NCBI GenBank assembly: GCA_035650215.1
Contig: DASRIC010000004.1
Location: 1 to 64,000 of the forward strand
DNA length: 64,000 nt
Direction of reading: 5' to 3'
DNA from: JACVRW01 sp035650215
Lineage (GTDB): Bacteria; Actinomycetota; Thermoleophilia; Solirubrobacterales; Thermoleophilaceae
Both the position numbers and the translations under genes were made by a program. The notes beneath the pieces are model-generated. The model did no database searches, was not told where the DNA came from, and saw nothing but the letters and a program-made list of their open reading frames with translations. Below, in pieces: positions 1 to 7,812 of this stretch. Position 1 is the stretch's first letter; each line of letters opens with the position of its first letter.

Positions 1-740
1 TCGATTCGGTCCCTGAGCGCCGAATCGCCGCACACCTTCGCGCTCGCCCGCTCGAGCATGGCCGGACTCTGGTCGATCCCGACCACTCGGCACCGATAGC
101 GCCGCACCAGCGCTTGAGCCACCAGCCCGGTGCCGGTCGCCACGTCCAGGACGCGCTCGTGCGGGCGCGCACCGATGGCGGCGACCATCGCACGCCGCCA
201 GTGGGGATCCTGGAAGAGGCTGAGCGCGGCCCCCATCTCGTCATAGCGGCTCGGCAGCTGTTCGAACAGCTTCAGCGCGTGCTGCTTGCGGGCCGAGCCT
301 GGTGGCGCGTCTTCGGCGCGCGCCTTCAACGCCTCCTCCATCTCGCCGAACGCCTCGCGATAGCGCTCGAGCCAGCCCATCAGCGGCGACAGTACGCCGC
401 TAAAGGTGGTGCGCATCTCAAGCCGCGAACGCCCGCCGGCGAGCGGTTCGATCACAACGCGCCGGTCGCCGCGCAGGAGACCAGGCCAGTGGCCCCTCAG
501 ACCCTCACCGTTCCACGCCAGCTCCCGGGGCGGGTCGGCGACCGCGACCCGCGCCCCGAACCGTAGGACCATCCCGCCCCGTCGCTGCATCCCGATCCGC
601 AAGTGGGCTCCGGCTTCGGCCGTTCCCTCGACCGAGAACATGAACGGATTCCACTGCGGGTAGCTCGGAAAGTCTGTGATGACCTCCCAGACCTTGTCCG
701 GCGGCGCCGAGATGTCGATCGTCGCGGCGAGCGTCTTCAC
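1..740 (-). CDS. SRPBCC-domain / SAM methyltransferase fusion (3' end beyond window)
   Basis: One uninterrupted minus-strand frame starts at a GTG at 740 (preceded by AGGAGTAGGAAG) and leaves the window at base 1. Residues 1 to about 140 look like a START/SRPBCC ligand-binding fold, with an N-terminal ATIDISAPPDKVWEVITDF stretch and a C-terminal helix around residues 118-140. After a short linker, from about residue 150, a class I SAM-dependent methyltransferase begins. Its motif I VLDVATGTG lies at 197-205 and an acidic VVGID follows. The two modules are normally separate proteins. The substrate is unknown. The rest of the methyltransferase domain is off the left edge, so activity cannot be judged. 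Confidence 0.8.
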   Translation of the reverse strand, partial: MKTLAATIDISAPPDKVWEVITDFPSYPQWNPFMFSVEGTAEAGAHLRIGMQRRGGMVLRFGARVAVADPPRELAWNGEGLRGHWPGLLRGDRRVVIEPLAGGRSRLEMRTTFSGVLSPLMGWLERYREAFGEMEEALKARAEDAPPGSARKQHALKLFEQLPSRYDEMGAALSLFQDPHWRRAMVAAIGARPHERVLDVATGTGLVAQALVRRYRCRVVGIDQSPAMLERASAKVCGDSALRDRI

Positions 741-967
741 CCGCCCATCTTCCTACTCCTGCTCACCTTCCACGGCTGGGGCGGGACCGCCGAACGGCTC
801 CGAATACCCTCACCTGCAGCGAGGGCGTCTGCAGCCTCCGAGCGGATCGCTGTGCGCGCAGCCTCGCTCGTCGCGATAGGGCTCGGATGCGACCATGCCG
901 CTATCACTGTGCGCCGGAGCGGTAGCGCGACAGATCGTCGAGGCGCACTGCCTCCCTGTGATCTGGA

Positions 968-1630
968 ATGAACCCGGACGTCGTTGTGCTGGCGCTGGCA
1001 AGCGCGCCGCGCCCGGCCGGGCTCGCCGCTTTGTATGCGCTGCTCAGCGCGTCGCCCCCTCGGCGTGTGGTCGTCGCGTACCTCGTTGCGGGTCTCACAT
1101 TCAGCGTGGCTGTCGGCGTTCTCGTCGTGGCGATCTTCCACGGAGCGGGGATCGACTACCGAGGTACCGACTGGTACTCGGTGATCGAGCTGCTTGGGGG
1201 AGTGGCGGCGTTTGGATTTGCCGTCGGTGTGGGGACCGGGCGACGCCAGCTGCCCGCGCGCGACGATGGCGGCGGCGAGGGGTCGGCGACCATCCGAAGG
1301 CTTCGCAACCCCTCGGTGACTACGGCGTTGGTCGCGGGTGTAGCCACTCACCTCCCCGGGCTCTTCTACCTGATCGCCCTACAGGCCATCGTCGCCGAGG
1401 GGCGCGGCCTCGTCGTCGGGGCCATGGAGGTGCTGCTGTTCAACGTCATCTGGTTCGGTGCAACGATCGCCTCGGTCGTGTTCTTTCTGCTCCGTCCCGG
1501 AGTTGCCCGCAGGGCGCTCGCCCGCGTCGACGGCTGGGCACGTCGTCACGCCCCCACGATTACCGTGCTTGTCTTCACCGTGACCGGTTCCTATCTGGTG
1601 ATCAGGGGGGTGACGGGCCTGGTCGACTGA
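968..1630 (+). CDS. GAP/SAP family integral membrane protein
   Basis: A 220-residue protein with about six hydrophobic segments, two near the N-terminus, a central cytosolic loop rich in charge and glycine (about 94-115), then three more. The N-terminal residues with an early proline pair and the overall layout resemble the actinobacterial GAP family (sulfolipid-1-addressing protein, Sap), implicated in export of cell-envelope glycolipids in mycobacteria. The family match is from recall of sequence style. The actual cargo here is unknown. The gene stands alone, convergent with the DUF2252 gene, and a strong hairpin lies downstream. Confidence 0.65.
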   Translation: MNPDVVVLALASAPRPAGLAALYALLSASPPRRVVVAYLVAGLTFSVAVGVLVVAIFHGAGIDYRGTDWYSVIELLGGVAAFGFAVGVGTGRRQLPARDDGGGEGSATIRRLRNPSVTTALVAGVATHLPGLFYLIALQAIVAEGRGLVVGAMEVLLFNVIWFGATIASVVFFLLRPGVARRALARVDGWARRHAPTITVLVFTVTGSYLVIRGVTGLVD

Positions 1631-1725
1631 GACCGCGGCGTCTTGGGTCAGGGGCGCGACCGCCCACACCCGCGACAGGCTGGTCTCCGAGCGCCGACAG
1701 GGTGAGTGGGCCTGCTCAGGATCGA

Positions 1726-1752
1726 CTGCTGCTTCCCGTCGGGAAGCAGCAG
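1726..1752. terminator. Perfect 12-bp hairpin between convergent genes
   Basis: CTGCTGCTTCCC, a three-base GTC loop and the exact reverse complement form a perfect stem. It sits between the stop of the GAP-family gene (1630) and the stop of the convergent DUF2252 gene (1787), so it could end transcription from either side. There is no T-tract, so rho-independent function is not certain. Confidence 0.5.
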
Positions 1753-1786
1753 CCCGCGTTGCGGAGCGTGCGGGGACAAAGGTCCG

Positions 1787-3220
1787 CTACACGCCGCGTT
1801 CGACCGCGATGCGCTGCTCGTCCGCGGCGGCGGTGAACTCGGCGTGGTCGGCGTCGTTCTGATCGGCGTAGGCGACGGCGAAAGCCTCGAGCGCGCGGTC
1901 GAACGTGTCGTCGTCGCCGAGGTAGCCGGCGATCTTCGCCGCGTCGCCGCTGCGGGCATGGGCGCGCGCGAGGGTGACGCCGCACACCTCGCCGTAGCGC
2001 GCCAGGCGCGTCGGCGGCATCCCTTCGATCGCCGCTGAGCCCTTCATGTCGCGCAGCTGACGGATGTAGACCTCCCGCCCGCGCGCCCCGGTCCCGGTCG
2101 CCCAGCCGAGGAACGGGTCGCTGGCGGCCTGCATGATGCGCTGGCCCTGAACCACCCGCTCGCCCTGTTGCTCGTATTCGCCAGCGCCCGCATACGGGGC
2201 GAGCACGGACGTGTCCGCTTCCTTGACCTGCAGGAACAGCGGGTCGTCGTCGCGGTCGCCCATCAGCAGGACCATGAACGCCTCGGTCCCGACCGAGCCG
2301 ACGCCGACGACCTTGCGGGCGAAGTCCACGTAGTGGTAATGGTCGAGCACGAGACGCCGCTCGGGTGACAGCGAGCGCGCATAGTCGGTGAGTCCCTGGC
2401 GGATGATCTGCTCGAAGTCGCCGTACCCCGCGTCGGGCGGGCGCACGATCACCGGCGGCTGCTGCTTGATCCGGTAGCCACCGTCGACCCGCTGAGCGAA
2501 CTTCGACAGCGAGCCCAGGCTCGTACGCTTGCGCGCCTTCGCGAGGCCCTTGTGCGCGGCTTTGATGGTGGCCTTGTCCTCACGGGCGGCAAGTTCGGTC
2601 AGGAGATCCTCCGCGTCGATTCGCGCGTACCAGACTTCAAGGAAACGCATCGCCGCGGCCGCGGCCATCGTCCTGCGGTACGCCTCGGCGGCGGCGCGCG
2701 CGGCCGCGCGCTGCTGCTTGCGGCGGTGGCGGTTGTCGCGAGCCGCGATGAGCAAGCTCGCGACGAGGCGCTTGACGTCCCACTCGAACGGCGCCGGCAG
2801 CGTCTCGTCGAAGTCGTTGAGGTCGAACACGAGCCGGCGCTCGGGCGAGGCGAACACCCCGAAGTTGGACAGGTGCGCGTCGCCGCAGAGCTGCACCGAC
2901 ACTCCCGAAACCGGGGTCGTCGCCAGATCCGCGGCCATGATCAGGGCCGCGCCGCGGTAGAACGCAAACGGCGACGCGAGCATCCGGCCGTAGCGAATCG
3001 GCACCAGGTCGGCAACCCGGGTGGCCGCCTGCTGCTCGAGCAGCTCGACAGGATCTCGCCGGTCGGAGGCGGGCTCGAAGCGAGCGTGGCTGGATCTCGG
3101 CACGGCCGAGCGCGCGGCCTTGCCGCGCGCGACGCGCTCCTCGACGCTCGGGTGAGGAACGATTCGCCGCCGGCCGGAAGCGGCGGGGCGGCGGGGCATC
3201 TCGGAGGCTCGCGGATTCAT
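1787..3220 (-). CDS. DUF2252 family protein (kinase-like fold)
   Basis: A 477-residue protein with the DUF2252 signature. CGDAHLSNFG is at 112-121, where H and N mimic the phosphotransferase catalytic loop, and FDLNDFDE is at 132-139, a metal-binding-like acidic motif. The family is widespread in actinobacteria and distantly related to aminoglycoside phosphotransferase/protein kinase folds. Its substrate is unknown. The N-terminus (1-45) is basic and probably disordered. Its ATG overlaps the TGA of the upstream CoA-transferase gene (ATGA at 3217-3220), so the two are translationally coupled. Confidence 0.85.
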   Translation of the reverse strand: MNPRASEMPRRPAASGRRRIVPHPSVEERVARGKAARSAVPRSSHARFEPASDRRDPVELLEQQAATRVADLVPIRYGRMLASPFAFYRGAALIMAADLATTPVSGVSVQLCGDAHLSNFGVFASPERRLVFDLNDFDETLPAPFEWDVKRLVASLLIAARDNRHRRKQQRAAARAAAEAYRRTMAAAAAMRFLEVWYARIDAEDLLTELAAREDKATIKAAHKGLAKARKRTSLGSLSKFAQRVDGGYRIKQQPPVIVRPPDAGYGDFEQIIRQGLTDYARSLSPERRLVLDHYHYVDFARKVVGVGSVGTEAFMVLLMGDRDDDPLFLQVKEADTSVLAPYAGAGEYEQQGERVVQGQRIMQAASDPFLGWATGTGARGREVYIRQLRDMKGSAAIEGMPPTRLARYGEVCGVTLARAHARSGDAAKIAGYLGDDDTFDRALEAFAVAYADQNDADHAEFTAAADEQRIAVERGV

Positions 3221-4419
3221 GGCACGAGCGCCACGCCGCGCGCCACGAGCTCCTCGATCTCGGCGGGCGAGCGCCCCAGCTCGGCCAGCACCTCCGCCGT
3301 GTGCTCCCCGAGCAGGGGCGGCGGCGTGGCCGCCTTGGGATCGGTCGGACCCCAGATCGGCGAGGCCACCAGCTCGAGCGGGCCCGCGCGCGGGTGGTCG
3401 ACGGAGAGCGTGGCCGGCCGGCCCGCCGCGGCGGCCGCCGCCAGGGCGTCCGGCACGCTGCGCACCTTGCCGCTTGGCACACCCGCGGCCGCCAGCACCT
3501 CGAGCCAGTGCTCGGCGTCGCGCTCGCGGAAGCGCTCACTGAGCAGCGGGATCAGCTCGGTGCGGTTCTCGACCCTATCGGCGTTGGAGGCGAAGCGCTG
3601 GTCCGCTGCCAGCCCGTCGAGGCCGAGCGCGCCGCACAGCGCGCGGAACAGGCCGTCGTTGGCGGCCGCGACCGCGATCCGACCGGCGCCGCCCGTCTCG
3701 AAGTCCTGGTAGGGGACGATGTTCGGGTGCGCGTTGCCGTGCCGTTCGGGCTCGCGCCCGGTCACGAGCGCGTTCTGGGCCACGTTCACGAGCCCGGCGA
3801 GGCCGCTGTCCAGCAGCGGCACCTCGATCCGGCCGCCGCCCTCGCCGGCCAGCGCGGCCAGGATCGCAGCGGCGGCGTGCAGGCCGGCGAGCACGTCGAC
3901 CAGGGCCACGCCCACCTTGGACGGCGGGCCGTGCTCAGGCCCGGTGATCGACATCAGCCCGGTCTCCGCCTGTGCGACGAAGTCGTAGCCGGGCCGGCCG
4001 GCGGGCTCGCGCTCCGAGCCGAAGCCGGAGATCGAGCAGTAGACGACGTTGGGGTTCCGAGCGCGGACGCTCTCGTAGTCCACGCCCAGCCTGGCCGCTC
4101 CGCCGGCCTTGAAGTTCTCGATCACCACCTGGGCGCCCACGCACAGCTCGAGCGCCAGCTCGCGGCCATCCGGCTGGCCGAGGTCGAGCGAGCAGGAGCG
4201 CTTGCCACGGTTGACCGAGAGGTAATAGGCCGCCTCTCCCGCGGCGAACGGCGGTCCCCAGCCGCGCGTCTCGTCTCCGCCCTGGGGGCGCTCGAGCTTG
4301 ACCACGTCCGCGCCGAGGTCCGCGAGGACCATCGTGCAGTAGGGCCCCGCGAGCACGCGCGAGAGGTCCGCGACGCGGACGCCGCGCAGGGGCTGCCAGG
4401 ATGCTTGCGATGAGCTCAT
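3217..4419 (-). CDS. CaiB/BaiF (family III) CoA-transferase
   Basis: A 400-residue protein of the usual family length. The N-terminal block GVRVADLSRVLAGPYCTMVL is typical. The catalytic aspartate that forms acyl anhydrides in formyl-CoA transferase aligns with D175 in PSKVGVALVDVLAG. These enzymes move CoA between carboxylic acids (formyl-, carnitinyl-, succinyl-CoA). The acids used here cannot be read from sequence. Upstream and divergent lies a ThDP-dependent enzyme. That pairing resembles oxalate catabolism (frc/oxc), but I see nothing specific enough to claim it. The start ATG lies in a palindrome shared with the divergent gene. Confidence 0.88.
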   Translation of the reverse strand: MSSSQASWQPLRGVRVADLSRVLAGPYCTMVLADLGADVVKLERPQGGDETRGWGPPFAAGEAAYYLSVNRGKRSCSLDLGQPDGRELALELCVGAQVVIENFKAGGAARLGVDYESVRARNPNVVYCSISGFGSEREPAGRPGYDFVAQAETGLMSITGPEHGPPSKVGVALVDVLAGLHAAAAILAALAGEGGGRIEVPLLDSGLAGLVNVAQNALVTGREPERHGNAHPNIVPYQDFETGGAGRIAVAAANDGLFRALCGALGLDGLAADQRFASNADRVENRTELIPLLSERFRERDAEHWLEVLAAAGVPSGKVRSVPDALAAAAAAGRPATLSVDHPRAGPLELVASPIWGPTDPKAATPPPLLGEHTAEVLAELGRSPAEIEELVARGVALVP

Positions 4420-6074
4420 CGCGGGTGGGGATCCTGACAGGCGCGGACCTGGTCGTCGCGGCGCTCGAGCGAGCCGGCGTGACCGTGGCCTTCGGCCTGC
4501 CCGGCGTGCACAACCTCGCGCTCTGGCGCGCGCTCGGCGACTCGTCGATCCGGCTGGTGGGCGTGCGCCACGAGCAGGCCGCCGCCTACGCCGCGGACGG
4601 ATACGCGCGCGCGAGCGGGCGGCTCGGCGTGGCGCTCACCACCACCGGCCCGGGCGCCGCCAACACCCTCGGCGCCGTGGGCGAGGCCTGGGCCTCGCGC
4701 CAGCCCGTGCTCGTGATCGCCACCGACATCCCGTCAAGCGTGCGGCGCCCCGGCGTCTGGCGCGGCGTGCTCCACGAGGCCACCGACCAGGCGGCGATGT
4801 TCCGCCCGGTGGTGAAGGAGGCCTACCGGGTGACCGACGCCGCCCGCGCGGGCGACGTGGTTGCGGCCGCGGCGCGTACCGCGCTGGCGGCGCCCTCGAG
4901 GCCGGTGTACGTCGAGGTGCCAACCGACCTGCTGGCCGCCGAGTCCGGGGACGCGCGGCCGGACGCCCTCGACGAGCCGCCGGCGGGCGCGCACCATCCC
5001 ACGCGCCCCGACGAGCATCAGCTCGAACGCGCCCTCGAGCTGCTCGAGCACTCCCGCAGACCGCTCGTGTGGGCCGGCGGCGGGGCGCTCCAGGCGGGCG
5101 CCGGCGAGGCCGTTGGCAGGCTCGCCGAGCGTCTCGTGGCGCCCGTGCTGCTCACCTACTCGGCGCGCGGCCTGCTGGCGCCCGGGCATCCGTGCCTGGT
5201 GGAGGGAACGGCCCACGTTCCGCAGGTCGGCGCGCTCTGGGACGAGGCCGACCTCGTGGTGGGCATCGGCACCGACTTCGACGCGATGACGACCCAGGGC
5301 TGGCGCCAGCCCCAGCCGCCGCACCTGGTGGCGATCAACGTCGACGCGGCCGACGCCTCGAAGAACTACCGGCCCGAGGCGCTGATCGAGGGCGACGCCG
5401 CCGCGGTGAGCGCGGTGCTGGCGGAGCGGCTGGGCGAGCGTGGAGGCCACGACGCGCTGGCCGAGCGCGTGCGTCGCCTGAACGCGGAGGTGCGGCGCGA
5501 GCTCGCCGAGTCGGAGCCCGATGCGAGCGCCTTCATCGACGCCCTCGAGGCCGCCCTGCCCGACGACGCGATCGTGGTGAGCGACATGTGCATCCCCGGC
5601 TACTGGCTGGGCGGCTTCCACCGTGTCAGGGCGCCGCGCAAGTTCGCCTATCCGCTCGGCTGGGGAACGCTCGGCTGCGCGTTCCCGCAGGGCCTCGGAG
5701 CCGCGCTGGCGGACGAGGGACCGGTGGTGAGCCTCTCCGGCGACGGCGGCTTCCTCTACGCAGTGGGCGAGCTGGCCGCGGCCCGCCAGGAGCGGATCCC
5801 GCTCAGCGCCGTGATCGTGGACGACGGCGGCTACGGGATGATCCGCTTCGACCAGGACCTCCACGGCCACCCGCGCGAGGGCGTGGACCTCGACAACCCC
5901 GACTTCGTGGCGATGGCGCGCTCGTTCGGCGTGCGCGCCGACGCCGTGGACGGGCTCGGCGAGCACTTCGCCATGGCGCTCAAGGGGCACCTGTCCCTGC
6001 GCGAGCCGACCGTGCTCGTGGCGCGCGCCGCCCTCGGCCCGCCGCCGAACGTGTCGCCGCGCTGGTACCGGTGA
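4410..6074 (+). CDS. Thiamine diphosphate-dependent enzyme, acetolactate synthase-like
   Basis: About 554 residues with the three-domain ThDP layout of acetohydroxyacid synthase, oxalyl-CoA decarboxylase and benzoylformate decarboxylase. The N-terminal pyrimidine-binding domain has the catalytic glutamate at E55 in GVRHEQAAAYAADGYAR. A central domain follows, then a C-terminal pyrophosphate domain with GDGGFLYAVGELA. The usual NN that closes the metal motif reads DD (VIVDDGGYGMI). Three starts are possible, ATG 4401, ATG 4410 and GTG 4425. I chose 4410 because it forms the divergent palindrome, but 4425 begins closer to the conserved domain. No regulatory or FAD-specific feature lets me assign a substrate. 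Confidence 0.85.
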   Translation: MSSSRVGILTGADLVVAALERAGVTVAFGLPGVHNLALWRALGDSSIRLVGVRHEQAAAYAADGYARASGRLGVALTTTGPGAANTLGAVGEAWASRQPVLVIATDIPSSVRRPGVWRGVLHEATDQAAMFRPVVKEAYRVTDAARAGDVVAAAARTALAAPSRPVYVEVPTDLLAAESGDARPDALDEPPAGAHHPTRPDEHQLERALELLEHSRRPLVWAGGGALQAGAGEAVGRLAERLVAPVLLTYSARGLLAPGHPCLVEGTAHVPQVGALWDEADLVVGIGTDFDAMTTQGWRQPQPPHLVAINVDAADASKNYRPEALIEGDAAAVSAVLAERLGERGGHDALAERVRRLNAEVRRELAESEPDASAFIDALEAALPDDAIVVSDMCIPGYWLGGFHRVRAPRKFAYPLGWGTLGCAFPQGLGAALADEGPVVSLSGDGGFLYAVGELAAARQERIPLSAVIVDDGGYGMIRFDQDLHGHPREGVDLDNPDFVAMARSFGVRADAVDGLGEHFAMALKGHLSLREPTVLVARAALGPPPNVSPRWYR

Positions 6075-7213
6075 GCCGGCGGGCGCGGGCCGCGGAGCTG
6101 GCGCGGCGCCCGGTCCGCGCCGAGCTGCTCGAGGAAGCCGCTCGGGCGTCCCGCAGCGGTCTGCGCACCCGGCGCGAGCGAACGACCGCCGCCGCGCGGC
6201 CGATCCTCCAGACGGCCGTAGCGGCCTCGGCCGCGTGGCTCGTGGCCACCGACCTCCTCGGCCACGACCAGCCCTTCTTCGCCCCGATCGCCGCGGTGAT
6301 CACCCTCGGCCTGACGATCGGAGAGCGCCGCCGCCGCGCGGTCGAGCTGGCGCTCGGCGTTGGCGTGGGCATCGCGATCGCCGACCTGCTGGTGGCCTGG
6401 ATCGGCACCGGCACCTGGCAGATCGGCGTGGTGGTGGCGCTCGCCATGTTCGCGGCGATCCTGGTGGGCGGCGGGCCGCTCCTGGCCTCGCAGGCAGGCG
6501 CCTCGGCGGTGCTCGTGTCCACCCTGCAGGCGCCCGAGAGCGGCTTCGATTTCACGCGCGCGGTCGACGCGCTCACCGGCGCTGGGATCGCGCTGGCGGT
6601 GGGCTCGCTCCTGCTTCCGGTCGACCCCCGCCGAATGGCCCGCTCCGAGGCCGGCCCGGTGATCGACAGCCTCGCCGCGGCGCTCGATCACATCGCGGCC
6701 GCCGTCGAACGCCGCGACGCGGCGGAGGCCGATCGGGCGGTGGAGGAGGTGGCGCGCCTGCGCCCCTACCACGACGACCTCGAGGACTCTCTGGCGGAGG
6801 CGTCCGACACGGCCCGCATGTCACTCAGCCGGCGCGAGGCCCTCGACGAGCTGGCCGAGCTGTCGGAGCTCGCACGCCACCTGCGCCTGGCGATCGGGGA
6901 CGCGCGCTCGCTGGCCCGCGGCGTGGGTCGCGCGATCGCGCTCGACGACGCCACGCCGGCCGAGATCCGCGCCGCCATCGACGGCCTGGCCAGGGCCACT
7001 CGAGGGCTGCACGCCGTGCTCGAGGACGGGGATCGAGGTCCCTTGCGCGAGGAGGCCGTCAGCGCCGCCGCGACGGCCAACACCGTGCTGGCGCAGACGG
7101 GGAACCTGAGCGCGCTCCACATCGTCGGCCAGGTGCGCCTCCTGGCGGTCGACCTGCTGCGAGCGAGCGGCGTCGAGCGGGACCCGGCCCAGGAGGCGGT
7201 TCGTGCCTCATAG
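6071..7213 (+). CDS. FUSC-like / aromatic acid exporter family membrane protein
   Basis: A 380-residue protein beginning with GTG inside the stop of the ThDP gene (GTGA), so it is translationally coupled to it. Residues about 45-190 hold roughly six membrane segments, including FFAPIAAVITLGLTIGERRR, the characteristic FUSC/ArAE motif region. The C-terminal half (about 195-370) is a soluble helical domain rich in alanine, arginine and glutamate. The family exports aromatic and other organic acids. Coupling to a ThDP enzyme suggests it removes that enzyme's product or substrate analogue, which is inference. Confidence 0.75.
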   Translation: MSRRARAAELARRPVRAELLEEAARASRSGLRTRRERTTAAARPILQTAVAASAAWLVATDLLGHDQPFFAPIAAVITLGLTIGERRRRAVELALGVGVGIAIADLLVAWIGTGTWQIGVVVALAMFAAILVGGGPLLASQAGASAVLVSTLQAPESGFDFTRAVDALTGAGIALAVGSLLLPVDPRRMARSEAGPVIDSLAAALDHIAAAVERRDAAEADRAVEEVARLRPYHDDLEDSLAEASDTARMSLSRREALDELAELSELARHLRLAIGDARSLARGVGRAIALDDATPAEIRAAIDGLARATRGLHAVLEDGDRGPLREEAVSAAATANTVLAQTGNLSALHIVGQVRLLAVDLLRASGVERDPAQEAVRAS

Positions 7214-7281
7214 TGGCGATGCGACGTGTGACCGGTTAGGGTGCCCGCGGACTCGTTTTCATCGACTTGGAGGTCGGCCCA

Positions 7282-7812
7282 ATGCGCCACATCCGGAGGG
7301 GCGTCGCGATCGCTATCGCGGCCGTCATTTCAGTCTTCGCGTTCACGGGCGTCGCATCGGCGTCGGCCAACCATCGCAATGTTCAGATCCTGGACGCCTG
7401 CGAGCCGGCGAGCTTCAACGCCGTGCTCGGGGACGGCTCATGCGTGAAGAACGGCGATGTGACCTTCGACGAGTTCATCGACCAGCTGCTGACCATGGGC
7501 GAGGCGCCGGCGTGGCGCTTCTCGCCGGAGCGTGTCGGGTTGCGAGCAGGCGGCACCGTCACGGCCACCAACCGCGGCGGCGAATTTCACACCTTCACCG
7601 AGGTGGCGGCCTTCGGCGGTGGCTGTGTCGACGAGATCAACGAGCTGATCGGCCTGACCGCGATCCCCGAGTGCGCGAACCCGGGCCCGCTGTTTGGCGC
7701 CACCGGGGTTCCGCCGCGGGAGAGCCTGACCACCGGAGCGCTCGCGACGGGGACGCACCGCTTCCAGTGCATCATCCACCCGTGGCAGCGGACCTCGGTG
7801 CAGGCCGGCTAG
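7282..7812 (+). CDS. Secreted cupredoxin-like copper protein with glutamine at the axial position
   Basis: A 176-residue protein with GGAGG nine bases before ATG 7282, which decides the start. A signal peptide spans about 1-28 (ending in ASASA). The C-terminal half is cupredoxin-like: H103 (EFHTF), then C163-II-H166-PW-Q169. In amicyanin and plastocyanin the last position is methionine. Here it is glutamine, as in stellacyanin. Four other cysteines (C40, C54, C115, C131) could form disulfides. It is a likely extracytoplasmic one-electron carrier or copper-binding protein. Its stop codon overlaps the convergent aldehyde dehydrogenase stop in CTAG. Confidence 0.75.
   Translation: MRHIRRGVAIAIAAVISVFAFTGVASASANHRNVQILDACEPASFNAVLGDGSCVKNGDVTFDEFIDQLLTMGEAPAWRFSPERVGLRAGGTVTATNRGGEFHTFTEVAAFGGGCVDEINELIGLTAIPECANPGPLFGATGVPPRESLTTGALATGTHRFQCIIHPWQRTSVQAG

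Noticed and set aside
737..1351. 204-codon minus-strand open frame over the GAP-family gene
   Set aside because: Antisense shadow of a membrane protein gene. The translated sequence is arginine/serine-rich without domains, and 741-967 shows no coding pattern on either strand.
4401..6074. Naming the ThDP enzyme and CoA-transferase as oxalyl-CoA decarboxylase and formyl-CoA transferase
   Set aside because: Only the generic family motifs are visible. The genes are divergent and no oxalate-specific residue could be checked.
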